64,000 nucleotides of DNA from Saccharothrix algeriensis (GTDB lineage: Bacteria > Actinomycetota > Actinomycetes > Mycobacteriales > Pseudonocardiaceae). Location: assembly GCF_016907655.1 (NCBI RefSeq), contig NZ_JAFBCL010000001.1:1488001-1552000 (forward strand). The letters run 5' to 3'. Each line of letters opens with the position of its first letter. Within the stretch, counting starts at the first letter, position 1. Shown piece by piece: positions 17,428-25,544 of the stretch. The notes below the pieces were generated by a model that ran no database searches, was not told the origin of the DNA, and worked only from the letters and a program-made list of their open reading frames with translations. Made by a program: the position numbers and the translations under genes.

Positions 17428-18399
17428 CTAGGCCGCGATCGCCCCGGAGTCCCGGGCGCAGACCTCCACGGTGCCCGACACCGCCGTCCGCCCGTCCTGC
17501 ACCACGCGCACCGCGAGCGAGGCGCCGGACGCCGCCCGCCGCCGCACCCGCGCGAGCACGACCGGCGTCGGGTCGAACTCCAGGTACCTCGTGAACCCGA
17601 CGTCGCAGCCGGTGAGCTGCGCGCCCGGTAAGCCGAGCAGGGCGCGCCCGGCTTGGCGGAACCCCTCGAACACCAGCATCCCGGGCACGTGGTCGAGCGG
17701 GTGGTCGAACAGGACGGGGTGCTCGGTGCGGACGCGGAGCGGCCAGGCGCCGCGGTCGAGCGCGGCGCCGAGCACGACGTCCGCCTCGGTGCTCATGCCG
17801 ACCACCCGCGCGTCGACCGGCGGCGGGACGGCGGCCGGGCGGGTCGCGGCGCCCGCGCGCTCACCGCGCAGCCTGCGGTAGAGCGCGGGGGCGACGCAGC
17901 GCATCCGGGCGCCGCCGGTGGCGAACACCCGGCCGTCGTGCCGGAACCGCACGTCCAGGCGCAGGTGCGCCGCCGAGCGGGTGCCCTTGCGCAGCGGGGA
18001 GAGCCCGGCTTCGAGGAGCACGTCGGCGGGGGCGCCGCCGGCGCGCAGCCCGGCCGGGTGCACCGAGATCGCCATGCCGTCCATGACGAACTTCCAGTCC
18101 AGCGGCACGCCCTCGGCGCTGTGCGCGAGCAGGATCCCGGTCTGCCGCAGGGTTTCCGCGGCCAGCAGCGGGTCGTGGTGGCCGTCCAGCACGCGGTAGA
18201 GGCTGTGCCCGCGCGGCCACTGCGCGGCGCAGAGGTAGGCGCCGTCCCCGGTCCTGCGCCAGTCGGTGAGCAGCACCTCGGCCAGGGCGCTGCGGTGCAC
18301 CAGGTGGCGCGGCACGTTGCTGCTGAACGACAGCCCGGCGTGGTCCGACCCCGGGGCGTCGGCGGGGGCCTGCTGCGAGTGGTGGCCGGCGGCAGTCAT
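17428..18399 (-). CDS. AfsA/ScbA-type gamma-butyrolactone biosynthesis protein
   Basis: A 323-residue protein with two A-factor-biosynthesis hotdog repeats, at about residues 20-150 and 190-310. Typical phrases are VPRHLVHRSALAEVLLTDW, GHHDPLLAAETLRQTGILL, and in the second copy DHPLDHVPGMLVFEGFRQA. AfsA-type enzymes join a beta-ketoacyl chain to dihydroxyacetone phosphate, the first committed step of butyrolactone signals. The ATG at 18399 has a GAGGAGG ribosome site. ARE-like elements lie 41-70 and about 240-265 bp upstream, so its expression is probably set by the receptor gene it converges on. Confidence 0.94.
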   Translation of the reverse strand: MTAAGHHSQQAPADAPGSDHAGLSFSSNVPRHLVHRSALAEVLLTDWRRTGDGAYLCAAQWPRGHSLYRVLDGHHDPLLAAETLRQTGILLAHSAEGVPLDWKFVMDGMAISVHPAGLRAGGAPADVLLEAGLSPLRKGTRSAAHLRLDVRFRHDGRVFATGGARMRCVAPALYRRLRGERAGAATRPAAVPPPVDARVVGMSTEADVVLGAALDRGAWPLRVRTEHPVLFDHPLDHVPGMLVFEGFRQAGRALLGLPGAQLTGCDVGFTRYLEFDPTPVVLARVRRRAASGASLAVRVVQDGRTAVSGTVEVCARDSGAIAA

Positions 18400-18439
18400 C
18401 GGGTCCTCCTCTGCTGTGCGGCGCGTTGCGGAGTGACCA

Positions 18440-18469
18440 GGAAAACAAACCAACCACAAGGTTTTCTTC
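18440..18469. promoter_or_regulatory. ARE-like element 4 (afsA-type promoter)
   Basis: AAAACAAACCAACC followed by ACAAGGTTTTCTT lies 41-70 bp upstream of the synthase ATG, overlapping where its promoter should be. The right half is degenerate compared with sites 3 and 6. Confidence 0.65.
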
Positions 18470-18636
18470 TAAATTTGCTCCAATCACCCGTTCGAGTGAA
18501 GATCGCCTCGGGCCGACTGCCGCCGATCGGACAACCCGCATAGCAAGGAGAACAATTCGGACACCGAGGCATGTTCGGTGTCGCCACCCGGAGGCCAGCC
18601 GGCGGCCCGCCTACCCGGATGGCGCGGTCGTCTGAT

Positions 18637-18663
18637 GAAAAACAGACCGGTTGGTTTCTTCTG
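18637..18663. promoter_or_regulatory. ARE-like element 5
   Basis: AAAAACAGACCGGTTGGTTT forms the core, and a half-site ATCAACCGGTCGAC follows at about 18668-18681. It lies between the EamA stop (18802) and the synthase promoter, so it is probably a second, upstream operator of the synthase. Confidence 0.65.
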
Positions 18664-18801
18664 GGTCATCAACCGGTCGACCGCCACCACCCCGGGCGGT
18701 TCCGGCGGCGACACCCCGACCGCACACGAGTCCCCCGTGGACAGGACGAGCAACCGGCAGCGCACCGGGCGCGGGAACCCGGCGCCCGGTGCGCTGCGCG
18801 C

Positions 18802-19815
18802 TCACCCCCGCGCCGACCGGCGGGTGACGGCGACCTGGGCCAGTGCGATCCCGGAGAGCATGACGGCGGCCCCGAGGAGTTGGGCGCCGGTCATCACCTC
18901 CCCCAGCACGAAGTAGGCCAGGACGGCCCCGGCCGCCACCTCCAGCGTCAGCAGCAGGCTCGCCGAGGTGGGCGGGAGCCTGCGCTGCGCGGCCACCCCG
19001 AGCGCGATCCCGCCGGCCATGCCGATCAGGCCGACCCAGACCACCAGGGCGCCCATCGGCACCGGGGCGCCCCGGAGGTCGACGTCCTGGGACAGGACCG
19101 CGAACGGGAACGGCTCGACCACCCCGGCCAGCGCGAGCACGACGGCGCTCAGCGCGGTGCCCCACGCCGCCATGACCAGCGGGTCGTAGCTGCGCAGGCC
19201 GCGCTCGGCGAGCAGGAAGCGGGCGGCCAGGGTGAGCGCGGCGAGCAGCCCCAGCAGGACGCCGACCCCGTCGAGGTCGAAACCGGACCAGACCTCGCCC
19301 ACCAGCGCGAGCCCGACCAGGGTCAGGGCGATGCCCGCCCACACCAGGCCGGAGACGTCCCGGCGCTGCACGAGCCGCACCCACAGGGCGACCAGCACCG
19401 GCGACAGGTACTCCAGGAGCAGGGCGACGCCCACCGGCAGCCTGGCCAGCGACATGGTGAACACCACCTGGTTGACCGCGAGGCTGATCACCCCGTACAG
19501 CGCGACCAGCCACCAGTCCCCGACCCGGACCTTCATACGCCGCCCGCTGACCACCGCGGCGACGAGCAGCAGGACGACCGCGCCGACCGCGGTGCGGGCC
19601 TGGATGACGTTCACCGCCGACAGGCCGCCGGACCCCATGGCCTTCAACGCCGGCGCGGCCCCGCCCATCGCGACGGCCGCGCCGACGGCCAGGCCCAAGC
19701 CCACCCGGATCTCCGCGCGGGTCCGCCGCGCCGGTCGGGCGGCGTCCGGCGCGCCGCCGACCGCCGCCGCGCCGCGGTCCCCCCGCTGCTCGTCGACCCC
19801 GGACGCCTCCCCCAT
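18802..19815 (-). CDS. EamA/DMT-family exporter
   Basis: A 337-residue membrane protein with ten predicted spans in two EamA repeats (VNVIQARTAVGAVVLLL; SLARLPVGVALLLEYLSPVL; second repeat from about residue 190). RhtA-like members export amino acids and related metabolites. A polar N-terminal tail of about 45 residues precedes the first span. The ATG at 19815 overlaps the oxidase stop as ATGA, so it is the third gene of the oxygenase/oxidase/exporter operon. It may export the product of those enzymes; that is inference. Confidence 0.9.
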   Translation of the reverse strand: MGEASGVDEQRGDRGAAAVGGAPDAARPARRTRAEIRVGLGLAVGAAVAMGGAAPALKAMGSGGLSAVNVIQARTAVGAVVLLLVAAVVSGRRMKVRVGDWWLVALYGVISLAVNQVVFTMSLARLPVGVALLLEYLSPVLVALWVRLVQRRDVSGLVWAGIALTLVGLALVGEVWSGFDLDGVGVLLGLLAALTLAARFLLAERGLRSYDPLVMAAWGTALSAVVLALAGVVEPFPFAVLSQDVDLRGAPVPMGALVVWVGLIGMAGGIALGVAAQRRLPPTSASLLLTLEVAAGAVLAYFVLGEVMTGAQLLGAAVMLSGIALAQVAVTRRSARG

Positions 19816-20912
19816 CAGCCGGCGCCCGTCACGGGCGCCAGGTGGTGCGGCCGGGTCAGGAAGCCGCGGTCCAGCTCGGCGACGGTCGAGGTGCCCAGCT
19901 GGAGCAGGGCGTCGCCGAACTCGGCCCCGATCAGCTCCAGCACCCGCTCGACCCCCTGCCGACCCGCCAGGCCGAGCCCCCAGAGGTAGGGCCGGCCGAT
20001 GCAGACCGCCCGCGCCCCGAGCGCGACCGCCTTGGCGACGTCGACCCCGGAGCGCACGCCGCCGTCGAGCAGGACCGGGTGCTGCGCCGGGACGGCGTCG
20101 ACCACCCCCGCCAGGGCGAACAGGGTGGGGACGACGCCGTCGAGCTGGCGCCCGCCGTGGTTGGAGACGATGGCGCCGTCCGCGCCGAGGTCGACGCACC
20201 GCTTCGCGTCCACCGGCCGGAGCACGCCCTTGACCAGCATCGGCAGGGCCGTCCGCGACCGGATCCACTCCAGGTCGGCCCAGGTGATCGGCAGCTTGTC
20301 GTGCCTGCCGCCGACCGGCGGGTCCCCGCGGAGGATGCCCAGCGCCCGCAGCGTGCCGTAGTCGACCCCGGCGGGGAGCCGGTACCCCGCCCGCTGGGTG
20401 GACAGCCGCCGCGCCGCGAAGGACGCGTCGACGGTGACCACGATCGCCGACGCCCCGCAGCTCTCGGCGAACTCCAGCGTGGCCTCGACGTGCCGCCGGG
20501 ACCGGTAGGCGAACAGCTGGAACCACGTGCGGCCGGGGGCTGCCTCGGCGATCTCGGAGTAGGGGTAGTGCGAGTCGGTGCTGACGATCGACACCACGCC
20601 CCGCGCGGCCGCGGCCCGCGCGGTCGCCAGCTCGGCGTCGGGGTGCACCAGCCGCTGCGGGCTGGTCGGCGCGAGCACGACCGGGAACGCCAGCCGCCGG
20701 CCGAACAGCGCGGTCGTCGTGTCGAGGTTCACCGGGCCTTCGTGCACCCCCCGCGGTTGCAGCCACACCTCGTCGAAGGCGGCGGCGTTGGCGGCGACCA
20801 CGCCGTCCGAGCCCGCGCCGCCGGCCACGTACTGCCCGATGGCCCGATCGGCCTGCGCCATCCACCGCCGCTCGAAGTCGGCCGCCGACAGCAGCGAGTC
20901 GAGGGTCGTCAT
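19815..20912 (-). CDS. FMN-dependent alpha-hydroxy-acid oxidase/dehydrogenase
   Basis: A 365-residue member of the glycolate oxidase/lactate oxidase/mandelate dehydrogenase family. Features include VVLAPTSPQRLVHPDAE, LPMLVKGVLRP with the FMN-contacting lysine, SNHGGRQLDG with the catalytic His, and the phosphate-binding LLDGGVRSG then GRPYLWGL. The ATG at 20912 has GGGAG 6 nt upstream. It oxidises a 2-hydroxy acid to the 2-keto acid. It follows a 2-oxoglutarate oxygenase gene by 27 bp and overlaps the EamA gene, so all three are probably one transcript. Hydroxymandelate-oxidase-like enzymes in peptide antibiotic clusters are relatives; the substrate is not known. Confidence 0.92.
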   Translation of the reverse strand: MTTLDSLLSAADFERRWMAQADRAIGQYVAGGAGSDGVVAANAAAFDEVWLQPRGVHEGPVNLDTTTALFGRRLAFPVVLAPTSPQRLVHPDAELATARAAAARGVVSIVSTDSHYPYSEIAEAAPGRTWFQLFAYRSRRHVEATLEFAESCGASAIVVTVDASFAARRLSTQRAGYRLPAGVDYGTLRALGILRGDPPVGGRHDKLPITWADLEWIRSRTALPMLVKGVLRPVDAKRCVDLGADGAIVSNHGGRQLDGVVPTLFALAGVVDAVPAQHPVLLDGGVRSGVDVAKAVALGARAVCIGRPYLWGLGLAGRQGVERVLELIGAEFGDALLQLGTSTVAELDRGFLTRPHHLAPVTGAG

Positions 20913-20939
20913 CGTCGTCTCCCACCCCACGGCGACCGG

Positions 20940-21899
20940 TTACCAGATGCCGCTGATGGCCGGGATCGGCGGGACGACGCGCGAACCGGCCATCATCTGC
21001 GTGACCGAGCTGGGGATGGACTTGATCGAGTAGAACCTGCGGAGCCAGCGGTCGTGCCCGTCGTAGCGGGGCGCGAACGCCGAGCGGCCGTGCGCCGCGA
21101 CGTTGTTGTCCAGGATCGCGCAGTCACCGGGCCGCAGCACCACGTCGTGGCAGACGCTCTCCAGGGCCTCGGTCAGCGCGCGCAGCGCGGCGCGGCCGGC
21201 CTTGCTCATCGAGATGGTGTTGTGCGAGTTGAACCGCATGAACGGTGTGCCGGCCGAGCCGAAGAGGACCGGGTGCGGGCCCGCGGGCGGCGGCTCGGTG
21301 GTGGTGTTGCGGGTGAAGGAACCCGGGTAGTTGCTGTAGAACTGGCGCTGCCGCAGCGCGTCCACCTCGGCCGGCTCGAGCAGCTCGACCGCCTCCCGGC
21401 AGGAGGCGATCCGCGTGGCCGCCACGCCGTCGTGGTCCTGGCGCAGGCACACCAGGCCGATGAAGTCCGGCCGCAGGGGGTGGTGCACGTTCTCGACGTG
21501 GAAGTCGAACGCCACCGCGCCCGAGCCCTCGACCCGGTCCTCCTCGCCGGGCAGGGGCTGCACGTCGTGGACCAGCTCGCCCCCCTTCTCGTCGGCGTAG
21601 CCGATCATCGTGCCGAGCGCGTCGGCGAGGAGCATCGCCGAGCCGGCGGTGCCGTGGCCGGGCAGCGTGGCGGGTTCGCCGGCGGAGTGCGTCGGCGGGA
21701 GCTGGCCGACCTCGAGGCCGCGCAGCAGGAGGAACCCCGTCCGGCCCGAGTCGCGCCCGAAGGCGCGCACGACCTCCCGGAGCCCCTCGGGCAGCTTGTC
21801 GGCGGTGGCCTCCGCCGGTCCTCCGCGCACCACGTCCTCGGCGCGGTTCCACAGCTCGCGTCGCTCCTCTTGGGACAGTTCATACGGCGTCGTGCTCAT
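20940..21899 (-). CDS. Fe(II)/2-oxoglutarate oxygenase, clavaminate synthase-like (VioC-type)
   Basis: A 319-residue non-haem iron oxygenase. The facial triad uses His134 and Glu136 in FHVENVHHPLRPDFIGL and His270 in AAHGRSAF. Arg284 (DGHDRWLRRF), 14 residues later, is suited to bind 2-oxoglutarate. An H-x-E rather than H-x-D motif is typical of the clavaminate synthase and VioC/OrfP amino-acid hydroxylase group, whose substrates are often free arginine or lysine. I chose the ATG at 21899; a GTG four codons upstream is also possible. It leads a three-gene operon behind ARE-like elements 6 and 7. Confidence 0.88.
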   Translation of the reverse strand: MSTTPYELSQEERRELWNRAEDVVRGGPAEATADKLPEGLREVVRAFGRDSGRTGFLLLRGLEVGQLPPTHSAGEPATLPGHGTAGSAMLLADALGTMIGYADEKGGELVHDVQPLPGEEDRVEGSGAVAFDFHVENVHHPLRPDFIGLVCLRQDHDGVAATRIASCREAVELLEPAEVDALRQRQFYSNYPGSFTRNTTTEPPPAGPHPVLFGSAGTPFMRFNSHNTISMSKAGRAALRALTEALESVCHDVVLRPGDCAILDNNVAAHGRSAFAPRYDGHDRWLRRFYSIKSIPSSVTQMMAGSRVVPPIPAISGIW

Positions 21900-21990
21900 C
21901 TGGCTTCTCACAATCCCTGCTTGATCGACGAGTGATCAACAGCTGGTGATGTCCGGCGAGCCGTCGTGAGGACCAACCTGCCACTGTCAT

Positions 21991-22015
21991 ATAAAACCGA
22001 TCGACCGGTTTTGTC
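21991..22015. promoter_or_regulatory. ARE-like element 6 (oxygenase operon promoter)
   Basis: AAAACCGATCGACCGGTTTT is nearly a perfect palindrome and is the best-formed of the seven sites. It lies about 90-115 bp upstream of the oxygenase start. Confidence 0.75.
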
Positions 22016-22170
22016 AACCGTGACGGCGGCAGGTCGGAATGAGCCGGAACCCCCGGCGCCCCAGGGCAGTGCCGAGCAAAAAGGTGATCACCACAGGTCT
22101 TCTCGACCAACCACGCGCACCGGCCGACCTGCCGCGCCTCGCGAGCGAACCCGCCCGGAAGCGAGGTTCC

Positions 22171-22200
22171 GAAAAAACAAACCGACCGACCTGTTGCATT
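22171..22200. promoter_or_regulatory. ARE-like element 7
   Basis: AAAACAAACCGACCGACCTG lies about 270-300 bp upstream of the oxygenase start. Its spacing from element 6 (about 180 bp) is close to that between elements 1 and 2 and between 4 and 5. The rest of 21900-22274 holds no supported gene. Confidence 0.65.
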
Positions 22201-22274
22201 TCGCACAGTCGTTACGGCACGAGGCAGCTGGCCACTACAAGGGGAACAACTCACCCGATCGGGCAGCGGCGCGG

Positions 22275-23330
22275 CTACCCCATGACGCGGAAGGGCTCCC
22301 CGCCGTCGTCGATCGGCGTCGTCCCGTCGCGGCCCCGGTAGGTCCAGTCCAGCTCCAGCCGCCACTCCACCTGGTGCCCGACCGTGCGGGGCGTGATGGT
22401 GAACATCTCCGGGTCCAGCGGGCTGACCACGTAGGGGAACCCCGCTCTCCCGGAGCGGCGCAGGAGGCGGCCGAGCCGGCTCCGACCGGCGCTGCCGGCG
22501 GGGACGAGGCGAGGGGTCTCGGCGTCCAGGTCCACCTCGAAGCGACGCGGGGTCATGATGCCCGCGGTCGACACGACGAGGGACGTCGGCTGCGACGGGC
22601 GGCGCGAGAGCACGACCGGGCGCAGCGAGCGCAGCGTGACGGCGCGGGCGCCCCTGGCCTCGACCAGGACGTCGACCGACCCCGACCCGCCGGCCGTGAA
22701 CGAGTGGGGCGAGCCCTCCGGGAACAGGTGGCAGGATGCCCGGACCTCCACCCGCACGAAGACCGGCGCGCCGGCCCCCTCGTCCGCCTCGCCGATCCGC
22801 ACGTCGCCGTGGAGGACGCCGACCTGGACCAGGTTGCCGCCGACCGCGCCCCCGACCTCGTTGCGCACCGCGGGGCCGGCGCCGTCCACGTCGACGCCGA
22901 GCGCGTTGAGCCGAGCCGCCTGCGCGGCGTCCACCTCCGGGCCGTTCGCCAGGAACTCCCGCAGTGCCCGCACGAGCGCGTCGTGCAGCATCCGGGTGAG
23001 CTGCTCGTCCCGGTAGTAGGAGGCGTAGAAGGGCTCGGCGCGCACCACGCCCTCCACCCGCGCCGCGATGGCCTTGCGGAGGTCCTCCGCCCCGGCCCCC
23101 GCCGGGAGCTCCCGTCCCGGCGGCGCGGCGAAGCACGTGCGCAGGTCCCGGGCGAGCTTGCCGTGCCCGTAGGCGAGGGCCGGTCCGACCACCCCGGCCA
23201 CGGCGCCGTGGACGACCTCCCGCAGCCGCGCCTCCTCCCCGGGCAACCGCACCCCGCTGCCGGCCAGGACCGCGACCAGCCACCGGGTCACCAGCCCGGC
23301 CAACGCCCGCGTCCCCCCGTCGTCCGCCAC
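22275..23330 (-). CDS. Uncharacterised protein with a VQVGVLHGDV motif
   Basis: A 351-residue protein I cannot name. Residues 1-145 look helical. Residues 166-180 (NLVQVGVLHGDVRIG) match the recurring VVQAGxIHGxV motif of many actinomycete conflict and signalling proteins, where it links an N-terminal effector-associated region to another domain. Residues 190-350 are predicted beta-rich (FVRVEVRASCHLFPEG; SLVVSTAGIMTPRRFEV; QVEWRLELDWTYRG). No membrane span or catalytic motif is apparent. It is monocistronic and diverges from a Tat phosphoesterase. Confidence 0.8.
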   Translation of the reverse strand: MADDGGTRALAGLVTRWLVAVLAGSGVRLPGEEARLREVVHGAVAGVVGPALAYGHGKLARDLRTCFAAPPGRELPAGAGAEDLRKAIAARVEGVVRAEPFYASYYRDEQLTRMLHDALVRALREFLANGPEVDAAQAARLNALGVDVDGAGPAVRNEVGGAVGGNLVQVGVLHGDVRIGEADEGAGAPVFVRVEVRASCHLFPEGSPHSFTAGGSGSVDVLVEARGARAVTLRSLRPVVLSRRPSQPTSLVVSTAGIMTPRRFEVDLDAETPRLVPAGSAGRSRLGRLLRRSGRAGFPYVVSPLDPEMFTITPRTVGHQVEWRLELDWTYRGRDGTTPIDDGGEPFRVMG

Positions 23331-23466
23331 CCCGCGACCCTACGACGACCGGACCGGGGCCGGAACCTGAAGTTACCCTCGCGTACACACCCGGGCCGGC
23401 GCGAAGTCACCGCCGATCACCGCAGACGTCCTACCTTCGGCCCGTTCGTGCCGGTGCGAGCTGAAT

Positions 23467-24492
23467 GTGGGTGTCCGAATGGATCGCAGGTCGTTCATGC
23501 TGACCACGGGTGGCGCGCTGGCCGCGACCACCGCGCTGGGCGCCCGGGCCGAGGCCGCCCCCGGCCGGGACCCGCTGGGCCTGGCCGTGCGGTTCAACAT
23601 CATCAGCGACATCCAGGGCGACCTGGCCGACTTCGGCAAGGCCCTGGACGACATCAACGCCACCAACCCGCGCAGCGCCGGCCTCGGCGTGGCGGGCGAC
23701 ATCACCCCGCGCGGCTACGACTTCGAGTACGCCCAGGTGCGGTCGGTGCTCGACCGGCACCCGCACCCGAAGAACGTGGTCTGGGCCATCGGCAACCACG
23801 AGTTCTACGTGCCCAAGTGGCGCGACCCGGACACCCTCGCCCAGGAGACCTGGCCCAACGGCGCCACCGAGGACTCGCTGTTCCGCAGCTTCTACAACTT
23901 CGCCGGGCGCAACACGGTCTACTCGGAGACCTCGTTCGGCGGGATCCCGGTGCTGTGCCTGGGCACCGAGCGCTACGCCAAGTACCACGACCCGAAGCTG
24001 TGGGACGAGGTGTGGCTCAGCGACCAGCAGTTCACCTGGCTGGAGCGGCGGCTGGCGCACTGGGACCGGTGGCGCAAGCCGGTGATGGTGCTGACCCACC
24101 ACCCGCTGCCCAACACCGTGTCCGGCACCCGCAACAAGCTCTACCTCAACGACTACCTGCAGGCCGACCGGCTGCTCGCGGTGCTCGGCAGGTACCGGGA
24201 CGTGTTCCTGTTCTCCGGGCACACCCACTGGGACCTCACCCTGTCCGACTGGGTGGTGCGCCGGGTCGTCCCGGGCAGCGGCAACCCCGAGGGCTTCACC
24301 GTGGTCAACACCGGCGCCGTCCAGACCGGCTGGGTGGACGACGGCAAGGGCGGCGAGACCTCCCTGGGCGGCAGCTTCAACCAGGGCCTCCAGGTCGAGG
24401 TGCACCACCGGGCCGTGGTGATCAAGGCCCGCGACTTCACCACCGGCACGTGGCTCAAGCAGATCACCGTGCCGCTGCGCGACAGCCTCTGA
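23467..24492 (+). CDS. Tat-exported metallophosphoesterase
   Basis: A 341-residue calcineurin-like phosphoesterase. The N-terminus (MDRRSFMLTTGGALAATTA) is a twin-arginine signal. Metal-site motifs appear in order: SDIQGD (Asp48), AGDI (Asp78), GNHEF (Asn110-His111), THHPLP, and SGHTHWD. The GTG at 23467 or the ATG at 23479 may be the start; either keeps the Tat signal. The product should act outside the membrane. The substrate, a phosphate mono- or diester, is unknown. It converges on a small gene and the two share a hairpin. Confidence 0.92.
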   Translation: MGVRMDRRSFMLTTGGALAATTALGARAEAAPGRDPLGLAVRFNIISDIQGDLADFGKALDDINATNPRSAGLGVAGDITPRGYDFEYAQVRSVLDRHPHPKNVVWAIGNHEFYVPKWRDPDTLAQETWPNGATEDSLFRSFYNFAGRNTVYSETSFGGIPVLCLGTERYAKYHDPKLWDEVWLSDQQFTWLERRLAHWDRWRKPVMVLTHHPLPNTVSGTRNKLYLNDYLQADRLLAVLGRYRDVFLFSGHTHWDLTLSDWVVRRVVPGSGNPEGFTVVNTGAVQTGWVDDGKGGETSLGGSFNQGLQVEVHHRAVVIKARDFTTGTWLKQITVPLRDSL

Positions 24493-24497
24493 CCGCG

Positions 24498-24539
24498 GCG
24501 GCGCCCCGCCGGTCGGCTCACCCCCCGGCGGGGCGCCGC
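24498..24539. terminator. Bidirectional terminator, 15-bp perfect stem
   Basis: GCGGCGCCCCGCCGG (24498-24512) pairs exactly with CCGGCGGGGCGCCGC (24525-24539) around a 12-nt loop. It sits just past the phosphoesterase stop, and the stop of the convergent small gene lies inside the loop, so it can serve both. Confidence 0.8.
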
Positions 24540-24808
24540 TCCGAGAACGTGTCCGGCGCGGACTCGGGCACTTCGGTGCGCACCTCGGAGTCCCGCAGCA
24601 CCTCGCGCGCCTGCGCCTCGGGGTCGGCGCTGCCCGACCGCTGCTCCTCGGGCAGCAGCTCGGCCCGCGTCACCGCCCGCTCGTCGACCCCGGTGCGCCG
24701 GTCGAACTCCTCCGGGCGGTCGAGGTCGTGCTCGCGCCGCACCCGCTCCTCCTGCTCGGCGGACAGGTCGGTGGCGCCCAGGTCCAGCGGTTGTTCGCTC
24801 ATGGCCAT
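24518..24808 (-). CDS. Small acidic hypothetical protein
   Basis: A 96-residue, strongly charged protein (AEQEERVRREHDLDRPEEF, EAQAREVLRDSEVRTEVPE) with no membrane span, no Cys and no recognised domain; it is probably largely disordered. The ATG at 24808 has a GAGGGG site. Its stop falls in the loop of the shared terminator, which supports it being a real gene. Function unknown. Confidence 0.7.
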   Translation of the reverse strand: MAMSEQPLDLGATDLSAEQEERVRREHDLDRPEEFDRRTGVDERAVTRAELLPEEQRSGSADPEAQAREVLRDSEVRTEVPESAPDTFSERRPAGG

Positions 24809-24956
24809 GACCTACCCCTCCCCCGCCCCGCCCACACGCCGAAGCGGGATCCCGCACGCAGCCTCATCGCCCCGCCGGGGAGCCGGCTCCCCGGCGATCC
24901 GGACGGCTCGTGCGGGCGCGTGCCGTCGCGCCGGCCCACCACCGGGAACCGGGTGC

Positions 24957-25274
24957 TCAGCCCAGCCTGGACGCCGCGACCCTCGCGTGCTCGACCCAGG
25001 TCCCGGCCGACGAGGCGGGCAACCGGACCCAGTCCTTCATCGGACGGCCCGTCCCGGCCGGGTCGAACGGCTCGGCGCCCTCCGCGGCCAGCGCCGCGGT
25101 CAGTTCTCCGGTGCCCGCACCCAGCTTGAAGGCGACGCCCTCGCCCTGGAGCGCCACGATCGCCTTGCCACCGTACTTCAGGCAGGGCAGCCCGAACATC
25201 CTGGAAACCGTGAACCCCTGCGGGGCCACTTCCTCGGCGAGTTCCTCGAACGCCTCTTTAGCGCCGGCAGTCAT
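24957..25274 (-). CDS. TfoX/Sxy N-terminal-domain-like protein
   Basis: A 105-residue single-domain protein. EAFEELAEEVAPQGFTVSRMFGLPCLKYGGKAIVAL resembles the TfoX_N fold, with the typical MFG motif followed by a beta strand and a later GRPMKDWVRLP segment. In proteobacteria TfoX-type proteins influence competence; in actinomycetes the role is unknown. It is monocistronic. The 270 bp between it and the next gene hold the promoter of a TetR gene. Confidence 0.7.
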   Translation of the reverse strand: MTAGAKEAFEELAEEVAPQGFTVSRMFGLPCLKYGGKAIVALQGEGVAFKLGAGTGELTAALAAEGAEPFDPAGTGRPMKDWVRLPASSAGTWVEHARVAASRLG

Positions 25275-25498
25275 CGCGCGGACCTTCCTTCCTCGTGTTG
25301 CGCGGCCTTCGGGAGCACGGCGGATCCAGCCTTCACCAGCAGGGCGACCCCACCGCCGGGCCCGGGGTGATCACCGGGGCCGCCGCGTTCGCGGCCACGG
25401 CGGCCAGGACCGCCGAGTCGAGCGCGTCGTCGATGGACCGGAGCTGCGAAAAACCTTAAGCGGAACCGGAACTCCCATTCCGTTTACGGGTCAGGACC

Positions 25499-25513
25499 AT
25501 ACGACTGCCGTAT
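25499..25513. promoter_or_regulatory. Possible TetR autoregulatory operator
   Basis: ATACG-N5-CGTAT, an inverted repeat, lies 32-46 bp upstream of the TetR start at 25545. A repressor bound here would cover the promoter of its own gene. Confidence 0.4.
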
Positions 25514-25544
25514 CCTGGTGTCAAGTCCTCGGTAGAATGGGGGT

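Noticed and set aside
18484..18765. Minus-strand open frame in the AfsA-type synthase promoter region
   Set aside because: It runs through two ARE-like operators and has no coding character.
25320..25450. Minus-strand phrase resembling the C-terminus of a protein (DDALDSAVLAAVAANAAAP)
   Set aside because: Too short, with no start, ribosome site or recognisable family; left as intergenic.
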